This document shows positions 8,946 to 17,444 of a stretch of 64,000 nt of DNA, piece after piece. Source of the DNA: Prochlorococcus sp. MIT 0603 (GTDB lineage Bacteria > Cyanobacteriota > Cyanobacteriia > PCC-6307 > Cyanobiaceae); assembly GCF_000760215.1 (NCBI RefSeq), contig NZ_JNAW01000001.1, positions 1 through 64,000 of the forward strand, given 5' to 3'. The notes under the pieces are model-generated. The model did not search any database, was not told the origin of the DNA, and was given only the letters and a program-made list of their open reading frames with translations. The number at the start of each line of letters is the position of its first letter. The stretch's first letter is position 1. The translations under genes were made by a program, and so were the position numbers.

Positions 8946-9950
8946 TTAAAAGTGCTTAAAACAATTTATTCCATACTCTTTTTTAATTTCCTGTCCGTTT
9001 GACCAAATAGCTTTAGGGTTTCCTTTTACCATTCTTCCTATGACTGAGCTTGATGGCATTGCTTTTATCCAGGCTTGCGCCCACCTAGGAGGCAAACTTA
9101 CAATGAGTTCATAATCTTCTCCTCCTATTAAGCACAATTGATCCCAGTGAGATCCAGACGGCCATCCTTTATTAGTAGGTAGCTTATTCTTTTCAAGGAT
9201 TGCTCCGCATTCACTACTTTTACATAGAGATTCAACAGCTTCTAATAGCCCATCACTGCTGTCTATAGCGGCTGCTTTCCATTTGAGATTTTTAGGCTTG
9301 CATTCAAGAAGTTTCTTCAGTGCATCAACAGGAGGTTCAGGTCTTTGATGGGTCTTAATAGCTTTCTTTTGAAGTCCAAGAGATAAGTTCGCATCTTTTA
9401 TAATTGGATCAGATATTAGTAAAGCTAGTCCTAAACGACTTAGGCCATGAGGTCCACTCGCGACCAGCAAATCACCTGGCCTTGCATTAGACCTATGAAG
9501 ATCCAAAATACCTTTTGTTCCTATCGCAGTAATTGACAACATTTTTTGTTTGCCATTTGAACAGTCACCGCCTAGTAATTTTCCGCCAAATGTATCTAAT
9601 GCATTTTTGATTCCTTCATAAACTCCATCTACCCAACTCCATGGGGTTGATGGAGGGCATACTAATCCAACTGTGATCCCAAGAAACTCGTGGAACCCGC
9701 TTGCAGCAAGATCAGATATATTTACTGCGACAGCTTTCCATCCAATGGCATTTGGGAAGCTAGTAGTGTTATTGAAGTGAATATTTTCTACAAGGATGTC
9801 AGTATTAATAATTAAATCTTTTCTGCAATTTTGAATTAATGCTGTGTCGTCTTCAATTTGACCAATATCCATATATTTTTTGAGTCGGTTGAGAATTTTT
9901 TCTTCACCGATTTGATTAAGAGTTTCACTTTCACTTTTGTTTTCAAGCAT
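8946..9950 (-). CDS. thiL: Thiamine-monophosphate kinase
   Basis: ThiL phosphorylates thiamine monophosphate to the active cofactor thiamine diphosphate. The AIR-synthase-like fold is clear: GDDTAL-like IEDDTALI, then NTDILVENIHF, GWKAVAVNISDLAASG with the metal-binding Asp, the LLGGDCS strand, AIDSSDGL and GGEDYELI. I chose the ATG at 9950, which overlaps the stop of the upstream cyclophilin gene by 8 bp (334 residues). The longer reading to 9980 would need a TTG start and a 38-bp overlap. The overlap suggests translational coupling with the cyclophilin gene. Confidence 0.92.
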   Translation of the reverse strand: MLENKSESETLNQIGEEKILNRLKKYMDIGQIEDDTALIQNCRKDLIINTDILVENIHFNNTTSFPNAIGWKAVAVNISDLAASGFHEFLGITVGLVCPPSTPWSWVDGVYEGIKNALDTFGGKLLGGDCSNGKQKMLSITAIGTKGILDLHRSNARPGDLLVASGPHGLSRLGLALLISDPIIKDANLSLGLQKKAIKTHQRPEPPVDALKKLLECKPKNLKWKAAAIDSSDGLLEAVESLCKSSECGAILEKNKLPTNKGWPSGSHWDQLCLIGGEDYELIVSLPPRWAQAWIKAMPSSSVIGRMVKGNPKAIWSNGQEIKKEYGINCFKHF

Positions 9951-11019
9951 GTGGAAGAAGGTTTTCAGAACCTCCAACAATATCTATCGAAAGAATTTCA
10001 TCATCAACTCCTAATTCATTCAGAATTTCTTCCCCTTCTACTACATAGCCAAAAGCTGCATTCCTTCCATCAATTAAATTTCTTCCAGCAGGGTTTAATT
10101 CTGCTTCATAGAGAAAAAAGAAAAATTGCGATGACCCATCATCTAATGCTTCTTCAGAATGAGCCCATCCTAGAGTTCCTAGGGTTGCAAAGGGTAGTAC
10201 AGGAGTTTCTGTATATAAGCCAAGTTCTTCAAAGGTTTGATTGTAAATAGGGTCTTGTTTGCCTGAGACTCTAATCTCAAGAGGAACATGACGTTCTTCT
10301 TTGGTTTCAGGGTCTATATAGCCAATTTCAGGGCCTTTAGGATCACCAGTTTGAAGAACGAAAAACTCTTCTGCTCTATTCATAGGCAAGCCATTGTAAA
10401 AACCTTTTTTAGCTAAATCTATAAATGCACCACTAGTCAGTGGAGCATTATATCCATCAATTACAGCGTACATATCACCTTTCGTAGTTTTAATATTGAC
10501 ATTTGCTCTCCCTAAAAGGCGAGGGAGGCTATTGAATTCAGGAGGAATTGTATATGGAAATTTTTCTGGTAAAAGCAAAGCTTCTATCTTTCCAATTTTT
10601 TGAAGAGATATGCGACGAGTCTTTATAAAGTTAATTTTATCTTTTTGGCTGGCCTCCTCATTTAAATTTGTTAGCTCTTTTGTTAATTCCGATAAAATTT
10701 TTTCAGCTTGAGCTTTTTCTCCATTTGGTATTGATTTGAGTATTTGTTCCTTACGAGTATTTACTAAGAATTGGCTTCTTGAAGCTGCTTTATTTACTGC
10801 TGGCCATCGATTACCTCTAATTAAATCACTAGTATCTTCAAGAGTGTGTTGAATTTCTCGTAAATCTTTTTGATCAATTGGCAGAGAATTTCTTAATATT
10901 GCATAGGGGTCTTTTACACGATTCCCTGTAGGAAGTGCAGCGTTTACTGGTTTTACGCAAATCAACCCTACTGGAATAAATAGTGTTACAAGAATTAGGA
11001 GGAGGATTTTTTTTGTCAT
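9943..11019 (-). CDS. Lumenal cyclophilin-type peptidyl-prolyl isomerase, CYP38/TLP40-like
   Basis: The 358-residue protein has a Sec-type signal peptide (1-28, ending near VNA-A) and a helical N-terminal region beginning [18 protein letters not shown]-terminal cyclophilin beta barrel starts near residue 170 ([18 protein letters not shown]). This layout matches the plant thylakoid-lumen protein CYP38/TLP40, which helps assemble photosystem II. Several classical active-site residues of cyclophilin A are not obvious, as in CYP38, so it may act as a chaperone rather than an isomerase. Lumenal location and the PSII role are inferred from the family. Confidence 0.85.
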   Translation of the reverse strand: MTKKILLLILVTLFIPVGLICVKPVNAALPTGNRVKDPYAILRNSLPIDQKDLREIQHTLEDTSDLIRGNRWPAVNKAASRSQFLVNTRKEQILKSIPNGEKAQAEKILSELTKELTNLNEEASQKDKINFIKTRRISLQKIGKIEALLLPEKFPYTIPPEFNSLPRLLGRANVNIKTTKGDMYAVIDGYNAPLTSGAFIDLAKKGFYNGLPMNRAEEFFVLQTGDPKGPEIGYIDPETKEERHVPLEIRVSGKQDPIYNQTFEELGLYTETPVLPFATLGTLGWAHSEEALDDGSSQFFFFLYEAELNPAGRNLIDGRNAAFGYVVEGEEILNELGVDDEILSIDIVGGSENLLPHA

Positions 11020-11082
11020 GTGGTTTTCAACTCATGCACAACTTTCGCACAGTCTTATGATCGCGTGGTATGGTCTGCGGAA

Positions 11083-11643
11083 ATGATTTCAAGTAATGAC
11101 TTCCGGACTGGTACCACTATTGAATTAGATGGTGCTGTTTGGAGAGTAGTGGAATTCTTACATGTTAAGCCTGGTAAAGGTTCAGCATTTGTTCGTACAA
11201 AATTAAAAGCTGTACAAAGCGGAAGTGTTGTAGAAAAAACTTTTCGAGCTGGTGAGATGGTTCCTCAAGCTTTACTTGAAAAGGCTAAACTTCAACATAC
11301 TTATATGGAATCAGGAGATTTTGTCTTTATGGATATGAGTACCTATGAAGAAACGAGACTTACAGCTCAGCAAATTGGTGAAAGTAAAAAATATCTTAAA
11401 GAAGGTATGGAAGTGAATGTAATCTTGTGGAAGGAAAAACCGCTTGAGGTTGAATTGCCAAATTCAGTTGTTTTGGAGGTGAAGGAAACAGACCCTGGAG
11501 TTAAGGGCGATACTGCTACAGGAGGTACCAAGCCTGCAATACTTGAAACAGGTGCTCAAATAATGGTTCCTTTATTTATTTCAGTAGGTGAGAAGATCAA
11601 AGTAGATACACGTAATGATAGTTATCTAGGTCGGGAGAACTAA
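11083..11643 (+). CDS. efp: Translation elongation factor P
   Basis: EF-P enters stalled ribosomes between the P and E sites and rescues synthesis of polyproline stretches. The ATG at 11083 gives 186 residues, the standard EF-P length. The open frame extends 63 bp further upstream but that part has no EF-P similarity. The tip loop reads KPGKGSAF, with K32 at the position modified in many bacteria (K34 in E. coli). The three-domain beta-barrel pattern ends in the usual [15 protein letters not shown]. It is divergent from the cyclophilin gene and 5 bp upstream of accB, so efp-accB is probably one transcript. Confidence 0.96.
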   Translation: MISSNDFRTGTTIELDGAVWRVVEFLHVKPGKGSAFVRTKLKAVQSGSVVEKTFRAGEMVPQALLEKAKLQHTYMESGDFVFMDMSTYEETRLTAQQIGESKKYLKEGMEVNVILWKEKPLEVELPNSVVLEVKETDPGVKGDTATGGTKPAILETGAQIMVPLFISVGEKIKVDTRNDSYLGREN

Positions 11644-11648
11644 TCACA

Positions 11649-12167
11649 ATGAATCTTGATCATCAACAATTAGATCATCTTTTAGCCACTTTGGCTGATA
11701 GTGACATTCAAGAATTCTGTTTGGAAGGGAAGGGTTTTCGCTTGGAAATTAAGCGGAATTTACCTGTTACCTCTTCTGGGTCAGTTTCTGGAACATCCTC
11801 TATTGCATCTAATGAGGTGTCTTTAGTGCCTTCACAGATCATTTGTGATCCTTCAATAGGAGTTACAGCCAGCGAGCCACTAACTACTAGTAATCCGCCC
11901 CCAGCTGTCTCGTCTTCCAAAGGAGAATTTGTAGAGATTACAGCTCCTATGGTAGGAACCTTTTACACTGCTCCTGCCCCTGGTGAGCCTGTTTTTGTTG
12001 AGGTTGGATCACGAGTTTCAGTGGGACAAACTGTATGTATTTTAGAAGCAATGAAATTGATGAATGAATTGGAATCTGAGGTGACTGGTGAGGTTGTTGA
12101 AATCCTTGTTGAAAATGGTACTCCTGTTGAATTCGGGCAGCCTTTGATAAAAGTTAAGCCCAATTGA
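11649..12167 (+). CDS. accB: Biotin carboxyl carrier protein of acetyl-CoA carboxylase
   Basis: AccB carries carboxybiotin from biotin carboxylase to the carboxyltransferase in the first committed step of fatty-acid synthesis. The 172-residue protein has an N-terminal dimerising region (1-35), a Ser/Pro/Thr-rich linker (about 40-92) and a C-terminal biotinyl domain. The biotinylated lysine is K136 in LEAMKLMNE. It follows efp by 5 bp, an arrangement common in cyanobacteria. Its partner accC is at the far end of this window. Confidence 0.95.
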   Translation: MNLDHQQLDHLLATLADSDIQEFCLEGKGFRLEIKRNLPVTSSGSVSGTSSIASNEVSLVPSQIICDPSIGVTASEPLTTSNPPPAVSSSKGEFVEITAPMVGTFYTAPAPGEPVFVEVGSRVSVGQTVCILEAMKLMNELESEVTGEVVEILVENGTPVEFGQPLIKVKPN

Positions 12168-12180
12168 TTTATGTCTTTAA

Positions 12181-13212
12181 TTAAGTTGAAAGTTCCCAAG
12201 CAGCTTTAATTGCAGACAACATACTTTGAGATTTTGCAACTCCTTTCCCTGCGATATCGAATCCAGTTCCATGATCGGGAGATGTTCTTACAAAGGGCAG
12301 TCCTAAGGTTGTATTAACTGCAAAGTCAAAAGCAATAATTTTTATTGGTATTAACCCTTGATCGTGATATAGAGCAAGTATTCCATCAGGAGCTCTTTCG
12401 TTGATCTGTAAGTTCCAAGATTCTGCATTTGATATCCAGCAAGTGTCTGGTGATACAGGTCCTATAAGAGTGATCTCAGGATTCTTAGCCCTCCATTGTT
12501 TAATTACAGGTATTAACCATTTAATTTCTTCGCACCCTAATTTCCCTTCTTCTCCTGCATGAGGGTTTAAGCCAGCTATCGCTAACCTTGGACTTTGCTT
12601 AAATTTTTTACAAAATTGCAATAGAGTATCCAATTTTGAAGTTATTAATTCTGGTGAAAGGCTTTTAGGAACATCAATTAAGGGTATATGTGTGGTTGCT
12701 AGAAGGGTGTTTAATTGCCAAGAAGTATGAGGTGATTTTGCAGTAAACATCATTGAGGGATTTTTTATTTTTGCTAACTCTGCTAGTCGTTCTGTTTGGC
12801 CTGGATAATTAAAACCTGCAGCCTGCCAAGAATGTTTGGCTATTGGTGCTGTAACAAGAGCTCGTGCTTTTTTTTCAAGAACAATTTCAGTAGCTTTTGT
12901 TAACCATTCAAAGCTAATTTTCCCTGATTGCTTACTAGGTTTTCCTTCTTTTAGTACTTGATCAAATGGAATATCCTCTATGTCTAATTTTTCTAAAGAA
13001 ACAAGGTTTGAAATTCCTTGAGCTTTAAGCTTTGAATAAATAATTTTGATAGTTTTTGTACAACCAACTAGTACCGGTTGCATTTCTTTAGGTAACTCTG
13101 TCGATCCAAGTGCTTTCAGAGTTACCTCTATGCCTATTCCAACTGGATCTCCTAAAGCTATAACTATTCGCTTTTTTGCATCAAAAGATTTTTTTTGCTT
13201 TGTTTTGATCAT
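12181..13212 (-). CDS. pdxA: 4-hydroxythreonine-4-phosphate dehydrogenase
   Basis: PdxA oxidises 4-phosphohydroxy-L-threonine in the DXP-dependent route to pyridoxal phosphate. The 343-residue protein has the opening ALGDPVGIGIEV, TAPIAKHSW, GLNPHAGEEGKLG with metal ligands, and the closing YHDQGLIPIK plus FVRTSPDHGTGFDIAGK. All are typical. It is convergent to accB with a 13-bp gap and probably monocistronic. Confidence 0.94.
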   Translation of the reverse strand: MIKTKQKKSFDAKKRIVIALGDPVGIGIEVTLKALGSTELPKEMQPVLVGCTKTIKIIYSKLKAQGISNLVSLEKLDIEDIPFDQVLKEGKPSKQSGKISFEWLTKATEIVLEKKARALVTAPIAKHSWQAAGFNYPGQTERLAELAKIKNPSMMFTAKSPHTSWQLNTLLATTHIPLIDVPKSLSPELITSKLDTLLQFCKKFKQSPRLAIAGLNPHAGEEGKLGCEEIKWLIPVIKQWRAKNPEITLIGPVSPDTCWISNAESWNLQINERAPDGILALYHDQGLIPIKIIAFDFAVNTTLGLPFVRTSPDHGTGFDIAGKGVAKSQSMLSAIKAAWELST

Positions 13213-13358
13213 TAGCTTATTAACACTAAATTTTTCTTAATAGATGCTTTATGGGTTTTGTCAGTTGCTTCATAATATTCGATTTAATTAAGTTCAATCT
13301 AGTATGAAATGAATGATTGTTAGTTGTGTAATATCACTTTAGAATAAGGTCTTGATGA

Positions 13359-14267
13359 TTAATCATAGTTATTTAGTGGAATGGATTTCAAACAATCTTC
13401 TAAGCCTATTTTATAGTCTGAATGAAGTAACTCATAGCCTAATAATTTGCATAATACTTTATTGCTTACTCTTCGATTTTCTTGCCAAAATGATAATGCC
13501 ATTGGGCTCATTTTTTTTGAAGCATTTTCAAAGCTCTCTATAGGAGGCAAAGGTAGATTTAATAGTTTTGATGCATAAGACATGACCTCAATATTTCCTG
13601 CAGGTAAATTGTCAGCTAAATTAATAACTTTTGGATTAACACCCTTTGAAAATAAATGAATTAAATGAATTATTGCACCTGCAATATCATCAACATGAAT
13701 TCTAGAGAAAACTTGGTTTGGTTTATGAACCATATAATTTTTTTTGGCTTGAATCACTTCTAATGCAGACCTTCCAGGACCATAAATTCCTGGAAGTCTT
13801 AGTATCTGCAAAGGTATTTGTAATGCCTCCCACTCTTTTTCACACGATAGACGTCTAATACTACGTTTCTGTTGCGGCTTGGTAAGACTGTTTTCTGTTA
13901 CCCAGTCACCTTTATAGTCTCCATATACACCTGTAGTTGAGAGATAACCAACCCATTTAAGGGGAATCATCTTGATTATTTTGCTGCAACTAGACAAGAC
14001 AGGATCCTCCCCGTTTTTTGAAGGAGGTATACAGCTAATGATATGAGTAACGTTGTGAAAAATTTTTTCTGATAATAATGTTTGTTTTGTGCTGTCAAAT
14101 ACAAAATCCGCCCCTTCTTTTGCCAAAGCTCTTCGGCTGCATAGCACTTCTGCGCCAAGACTTCTCAGTACTTTTGCTATATGTTGCCCAGTAAAGCCTC
14201 CTCCAAAGATTAATACCTTTGACTGTGAAGGCATCTGAGCCGATCGCTTGACAATTTCTTCTAGCAT
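13359..14267 (-). CDS. NAD(P)-binding SDR-family protein, YeeZ-like
   Basis: The 302-residue protein has an N-terminal dinucleotide-binding motif (FGGGFTGQHIAKVL, about 21-34) and the segments YLSTTGVYGDYKG and LRLPGIYGPGRS of atypical short-chain dehydrogenases related to nucleotide-sugar epimerases. Its substrate cannot be deduced. The canonical YxxxK pair is not evident. The annotated ATG at 14265-14267 overlaps the start of the next plus-strand gene. A second ATG at 14234 (MPSQSKVLIF) would remove the overlap and still keep the whole fold. Confidence 0.78.
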   Translation of the reverse strand: MLEEIVKRSAQMPSQSKVLIFGGGFTGQHIAKVLRSLGAEVLCSRRALAKEGADFVFDSTKQTLLSEKIFHNVTHIISCIPPSKNGEDPVLSSCSKIIKMIPLKWVGYLSTTGVYGDYKGDWVTENSLTKPQQKRSIRRLSCEKEWEALQIPLQILRLPGIYGPGRSALEVIQAKKNYMVHKPNQVFSRIHVDDIAGAIIHLIHLFSKGVNPKVINLADNLPAGNIEVMSYASKLLNLPLPPIESFENASKKMSPMALSFWQENRRVSNKVLCKLLGYELLHSDYKIGLEDCLKSIPLNNYD

Positions 14268-14520
14268 GAGTACAAATGTATTAGCGAATGATTTTTCGAT
14301 GAAAAGCTATTCTTCCCAAGCCTTGCAATTCCCTAATGCTCCGTGTGATGAGATTGATCAAAGTACCTTTGGTATCGAAGAACAAAATAGGTTCCAATTT
14401 ATTTTAGGAATAGCCATTTGCTTTTTAGCAATGGCAATTTTATTTGTACCTGAAAGACCACATGAATTTGCCTCTATTTGTGAGAAATACAATACAACTA
14501 ATGCTTGTCAAATTTGGTAA
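14266..14520 (+). CDS. Small hypothetical protein with one membrane helix
   Basis: An 84-residue protein from the ATG at 14266; a longer reading would need TTG at 14248. It has a polar N-terminus (1-46), one predicted transmembrane segment (FILGIAICFLAMAILFV, about residues 46-62) and a short tail with two cysteines. I do not recognise a named family. Coding is supported by the open frame and by the clear membrane segment. Its start shares CATG with the divergent SDR gene, and its stop lies 2 bp from the stop of the HNH gene. Confidence 0.6.
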   Translation: MSTNVLANDFSMKSYSSQALQFPNAPCDEIDQSTFGIEEQNRFQFILGIAICFLAMAILFVPERPHEFASICEKYNTTNACQIW

Positions 14521-14522
14521 GG

Positions 14523-14933
14523 TCAGGCAGCTTTTAAGTCTACGTCAATTTCCTCGTTGAATTTTGCTTCCTTACGTTGTTTATTTTCTTCTGGTTGTGC
14601 CCATTGTAGCAATCTCATCGCCAATCTCATATCACCATCGATCCAGGCTTTTATAGCCATGGACCTTCTTGGATCATAAAATCTTTGTCTTCTATACCAA
14701 GTAAATACTTCTACATCTGATTTACTCCCATTACAAGAAAGACATGCTGGAACACAGTTTTGAGTAATGCTCGATCCACCTTGACTAAGGGGGATTAAAT
14801 GGTCAATTGATTCGGACTTATTTCCACAGTATATGCAGCTATTACTAGTGAATTTATGAAGTGATTTCCGCCAGCACCTATCTCTGAATTTTGGACATAA
14901 ATCTTCGAGGAAGACTGCATCCTTACTGTGCAT
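14523..14933 (-). CDS. HNH endonuclease family protein
   Basis: The 136-residue protein carries a compact HNH nuclease module: C33/C36, DH at 44-45 (SIDHLIPLSQGG), N59, and C64/C67 with N68 (CLSCNGSKSD). The cysteine pairs form the structural zinc site; H45 and the asparagines form the metal-dependent DNA-cleaving centre. The C-terminal half (TWYRRQRFYDPRR onward) is basic and helical and may bind DNA. Stand-alone HNH proteins of this size are common in picocyanobacteria and their targets are unknown. No methyltransferase, integrase or toxin partner lies beside it. A 9-bp inverted repeat sits just upstream. Confidence 0.82.
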   Translation of the reverse strand: MHSKDAVFLEDLCPKFRDRCWRKSLHKFTSNSCIYCGNKSESIDHLIPLSQGGSSITQNCVPACLSCNGSKSDVEVFTWYRRQRFYDPRRSMAIKAWIDGDMRLAMRLLQWAQPEENKQRKEAKFNEEIDVDLKAA

Positions 14934-14954
14934 TCTATGATTTGAATTAATATT

Positions 14955-14985
14955 ATATTGACTGATAATTTAGCTTAGTCAATAT
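14955..14985. promoter_or_regulatory. Inverted repeat in the HNH gene promoter region
   Basis: ATATTGACT (14955-14963) and AGTCAATAT (14977-14985) are perfect 9-bp inverted halves around a 13-nt centre. The element starts 22 bp upstream of the HNH start codon (minus strand). It could be an operator or a hairpin in the 5' leader. There is no T-tract typical of a terminator directly after it on either strand. Confidence 0.5.
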
Positions 14986-15056
14986 TTAATACATAGACTT
15001 TTAATCTCAGTTTGATTTTTTATGTGTATAAAGATTTGACTTTCGCCTAAATTCTC

Positions 15057-15449
15057 TTAATAGTCATATCTATCATCCATGTATTGATCTTGTTTTGTTG
15101 GCTGTCCTTTCCCATTTGATGTTGTTGATGTAAGTTCTTCTTCTGCTTTAGGATATAGTTCGCCAAGATATTTTGTACAATCACTATATTTATCTTGACT
15201 TCCCACAACTTGCTGAACAATTATTGTTGCAGCTTGTCTTGGAGATATTTTAAATAGCCCGCCTCTTTCATTCTTAATTGATTGATATGCTGCTTGCCAA
15301 CTGGATGCATGATCATTTCCTCCATTTCTCATTACACAGTAAATATCAACACCTTGTGATCCTGCATTTGTTATTGAACCAATAAGAGTTGATGTTGTTA
15401 GTGCGACTATTGAAATTGGCAGCAGTAACACTTTTCTTCTTAGGGACAT
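15057..15449 (-). CDS. Exported hypothetical protein of picocyanobacteria
   Basis: The 130-residue protein has a typical signal peptide: RRK, then a hydrophobic core at 8-24, with a possible cleavage site near TNA-G (28-30). The mature part has two cysteines (C38, C91) that could form a disulfide, a conserved-looking core (SSWQAAYQSIKNERGGLFK and SPRQAATIIVQ), and a low-complexity Ser/Thr/Gln/Asp tail. I believe similar proteins occur across marine picocyanobacteria, but no function is known to me. It faces a long gene-free upstream region. Confidence 0.72.
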   Translation of the reverse strand: MSLRRKVLLLPISIVALTTSTLIGSITNAGSQGVDIYCVMRNGGNDHASSWQAAYQSIKNERGGLFKISPRQAATIIVQQVVGSQDKYSDCTKYLGELYPKAEEELTSTTSNGKGQPTKQDQYMDDRYDY

Positions 15450-15871
15450 CTTTTGATTTATGTGCTGTTTCTTAAAGATATCGATCTGTTTTGGAATGTC
15501 TAGCTTTTCTCGCTGATTTCTAATATTCCCAATACCTTTAATGCTTGAGCTATAAATGGAATATTTTTCAACACTTTCATTCTAATTTGAAGATGCATTG
15601 ACTTTGATTTTTTCTTGTCTTGAAACCCCAGCTTATATCAATTAATCTTACGACCTTAGGAAGAGGGTTAGAAGGAATATCTCTATTCTTTCTTAGATTC
15701 CAATAGGGTTCCTACTATGATCACACTTAATAAGTTGCTAAGAATATTTAAGATTGGGAAAAAAGCTCCATATTTTTACCTTAGCAACATCAATAACTTT
15801 TATCTGATTGAATAACACTTGAGAAATATCGATTTATGTGTTCTTATCAGGGCAAGCTTAAAGTTTATTAA
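15450..15871. other. 422-bp gene-free region with two hairpins
   Basis: No convincing protein frame was seen here. It separates the divergent exported-protein gene (start 15449) and the coiled-coil gene (start 15872). Two inverted repeats stand out. The first is a 9-bp stem with one G-U pair (15670-15678 with 15685-15693, 6-nt loop). The second is a perfect 9-bp stem GTTGCTAAG/CTTAGCAAC (15734-15742 with 15780-15788, 37-nt loop). They could belong to a small RNA or to the 5' leader of the plus-strand gene. Confidence 0.5.
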
Positions 15872-16168
15872 ATGTCATCTTCTTGTTCATTTAGAATTAC
15901 TCGCACTGCTGAGGACCTTGCCCAGACAGTTACTGCAATCTCACAAAGATTAATCAAGCTTGAGCAGCGCTTGGAGGCTTTAGAGTTGCAGGCAATTGAA
16001 CCTAATCAAGATCAATCTGATGAAGAAATGGATATGCTTGATGGAGTAGACCAACTCTTACAAGAGTGTAAGGGTATTCTTAATCACACTTCTAATGATT
16101 CAGAATCAGATGAATGTTCGCTTGATCAAATAGAAGAAAATAATGTGATAGACAATTTAATTAATTAA
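15872..16168 (+). CDS. Small coiled-coil acidic hypothetical protein
   Basis: A 98-residue protein. Residues 10-45 form a probable coiled coil (AQTVTAISQRLIKLEQRLEALE shows a heptad pattern), followed by a strongly acidic, Asp/Glu/Ser-rich C-terminal half. There are no catalytic motifs and I do not recognise a family. It is isolated, with a long 5' region carrying two hairpins and a convergent aminotransferase gene 49 bp downstream. The codon pattern and start context are compatible with a real gene. Confidence 0.6.
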   Translation: MSSSCSFRITRTAEDLAQTVTAISQRLIKLEQRLEALELQAIEPNQDQSDEEMDMLDGVDQLLQECKGILNHTSNDSESDECSLDQIEENNVIDNLIN

Positions 16169-16217
16169 ACTCTCTTTTCCGTGGATTTTCATGGCTAAAT
16201 AACCAATATTTTATATA

Positions 16218-17369
16218 TTAATCAGACTTGTTCAGTATTTCAGCTGCTTTCGCGATACCTGTTCCAAGAGGCTTTTTCAGAGAATTTAACTTATCAAGAG
16301 ATAGCTCTATTGCTCCTATGGCTGTAATGATATCTCGATCATTAATAAATCCAAGATGACCTATACGAAATATTTTTCCTTTTAGATGGTCTTGACCACC
16401 AGCAACTAAGATATCAAAATTTGTTTTTAAAACTCTTCTTATTTCTTCAGCATCTATATCACCAGGCAATACAGATGTAATTGAAGGACTTCCAAAATCT
16501 TTTTTGGCAAAAAGATTTAAGCCAATAGATTTCATTGCTTCTTGAGTGGCTTGCATATGTTTTTTATGCCGGTTAAAGATTCTATTTAGTCCTTCTTCTT
16601 TCATCATTTTGAGAGACTCTTCAAGTGCAAAATATAAGTTCACACTTGGTGTAAATGGGTTGCTATTTTTATCGGCTGTTTTTTTATAAGACTCAAGATT
16701 TAGATAAAATTTTGGCAGGTTGGATCTTTGGTTTGCTATCCATGCTTTTTGACTCATAGCAACAAAACTGAGCCCAGGAGGCATCATATAGCCTTTTTGT
16801 GATCCTGATGCTATAACGTCTATTCCCCAATCATCCATTGGCACATTACATGCTCCTAAGGATGTCACGCAATCTGCTATTAAGATTGCATTTTTATGTG
16901 ACCTTACGTAGGAACTTATTTCTTCTAAATTGTTAATTACACCTGTTGATGTTTCAGAATGGGTAACTATTACTGCACGTATTTCATTATCATTTTCTAG
17001 AGCAGATTTAAAATCTTGAGGATTTAAAGGTTCTCCCCAATTTGCCTTTATTGTTTTTACATTCAGTCCATATGCTTTTGCTATTTTCACCCATCTTTCA
17101 CCAAATTTTCCATTTTCTCCACAAATAACTTTGTCACCTTTACTAAGCGTATTGATGATACCTGCCTCCATTGCGGCTGTCCCACTACCTGTGATTGTGA
17201 GAACATCGTCTTTTGTTTGATGAAGCCATTTCAGAAGATCAGTAGTTGTTTTGACAATCTCTTGGAATTCAGGACTTCTATGGCCAATAGGATGTTTCCC
17301 CATAGCCTTTAATACTCTTTCAGGGACTGGGGTTGGCCCAGGTATCATTAAAGTAAGTTTTTCTTTCAT
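16218..17369 (-). CDS. Class V aminotransferase (serine/alanine-glyoxylate type)
   Basis: A 383-residue PLP enzyme of aminotransferase class V. It opens with MIPGPTPVPERVL and contains HRSPEFQE, the GSGTAAME segment, the PLP-phosphate region, and the Schiff-base lysine K192 in SGSQKGYMMPPG. Members use serine or alanine as donor and glyoxylate as acceptor in photorespiration. Cyanobacterial copies are often labelled soluble hydrogenase small subunit, an old misnomer. The precise donor cannot be read from the sequence. It is divergent from cbiD with 75 bp between starts. Confidence 0.9.
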   Translation of the reverse strand: MKEKLTLMIPGPTPVPERVLKAMGKHPIGHRSPEFQEIVKTTTDLLKWLHQTKDDVLTITGSGTAAMEAGIINTLSKGDKVICGENGKFGERWVKIAKAYGLNVKTIKANWGEPLNPQDFKSALENDNEIRAVIVTHSETSTGVINNLEEISSYVRSHKNAILIADCVTSLGACNVPMDDWGIDVIASGSQKGYMMPPGLSFVAMSQKAWIANQRSNLPKFYLNLESYKKTADKNSNPFTPSVNLYFALEESLKMMKEEGLNRIFNRHKKHMQATQEAMKSIGLNLFAKKDFGSPSITSVLPGDIDAEEIRRVLKTNFDILVAGGQDHLKGKIFRIGHLGFINDRDIITAIGAIELSLDKLNSLKKPLGTGIAKAAEILNKSD

Positions 17370-17444
17370 GGACTAGTTACTTTGTAATAGCTATCTTAAA
17401 AAACTATCCAGGAAATTTGCTTAGTCTTTTATTCTTTTGTTGAT

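Noticed and set aside
9858-10250. 130-residue plus-strand frame
   Set aside because: It lies antisense to thiL and the cyclophilin gene, both of which have strong motif support.
11020-11082. N-terminal extension of EF-P
   Set aside because: The 21 extra residues are absent from the standard 186-residue EF-P, and ATG 11083 fits exactly.
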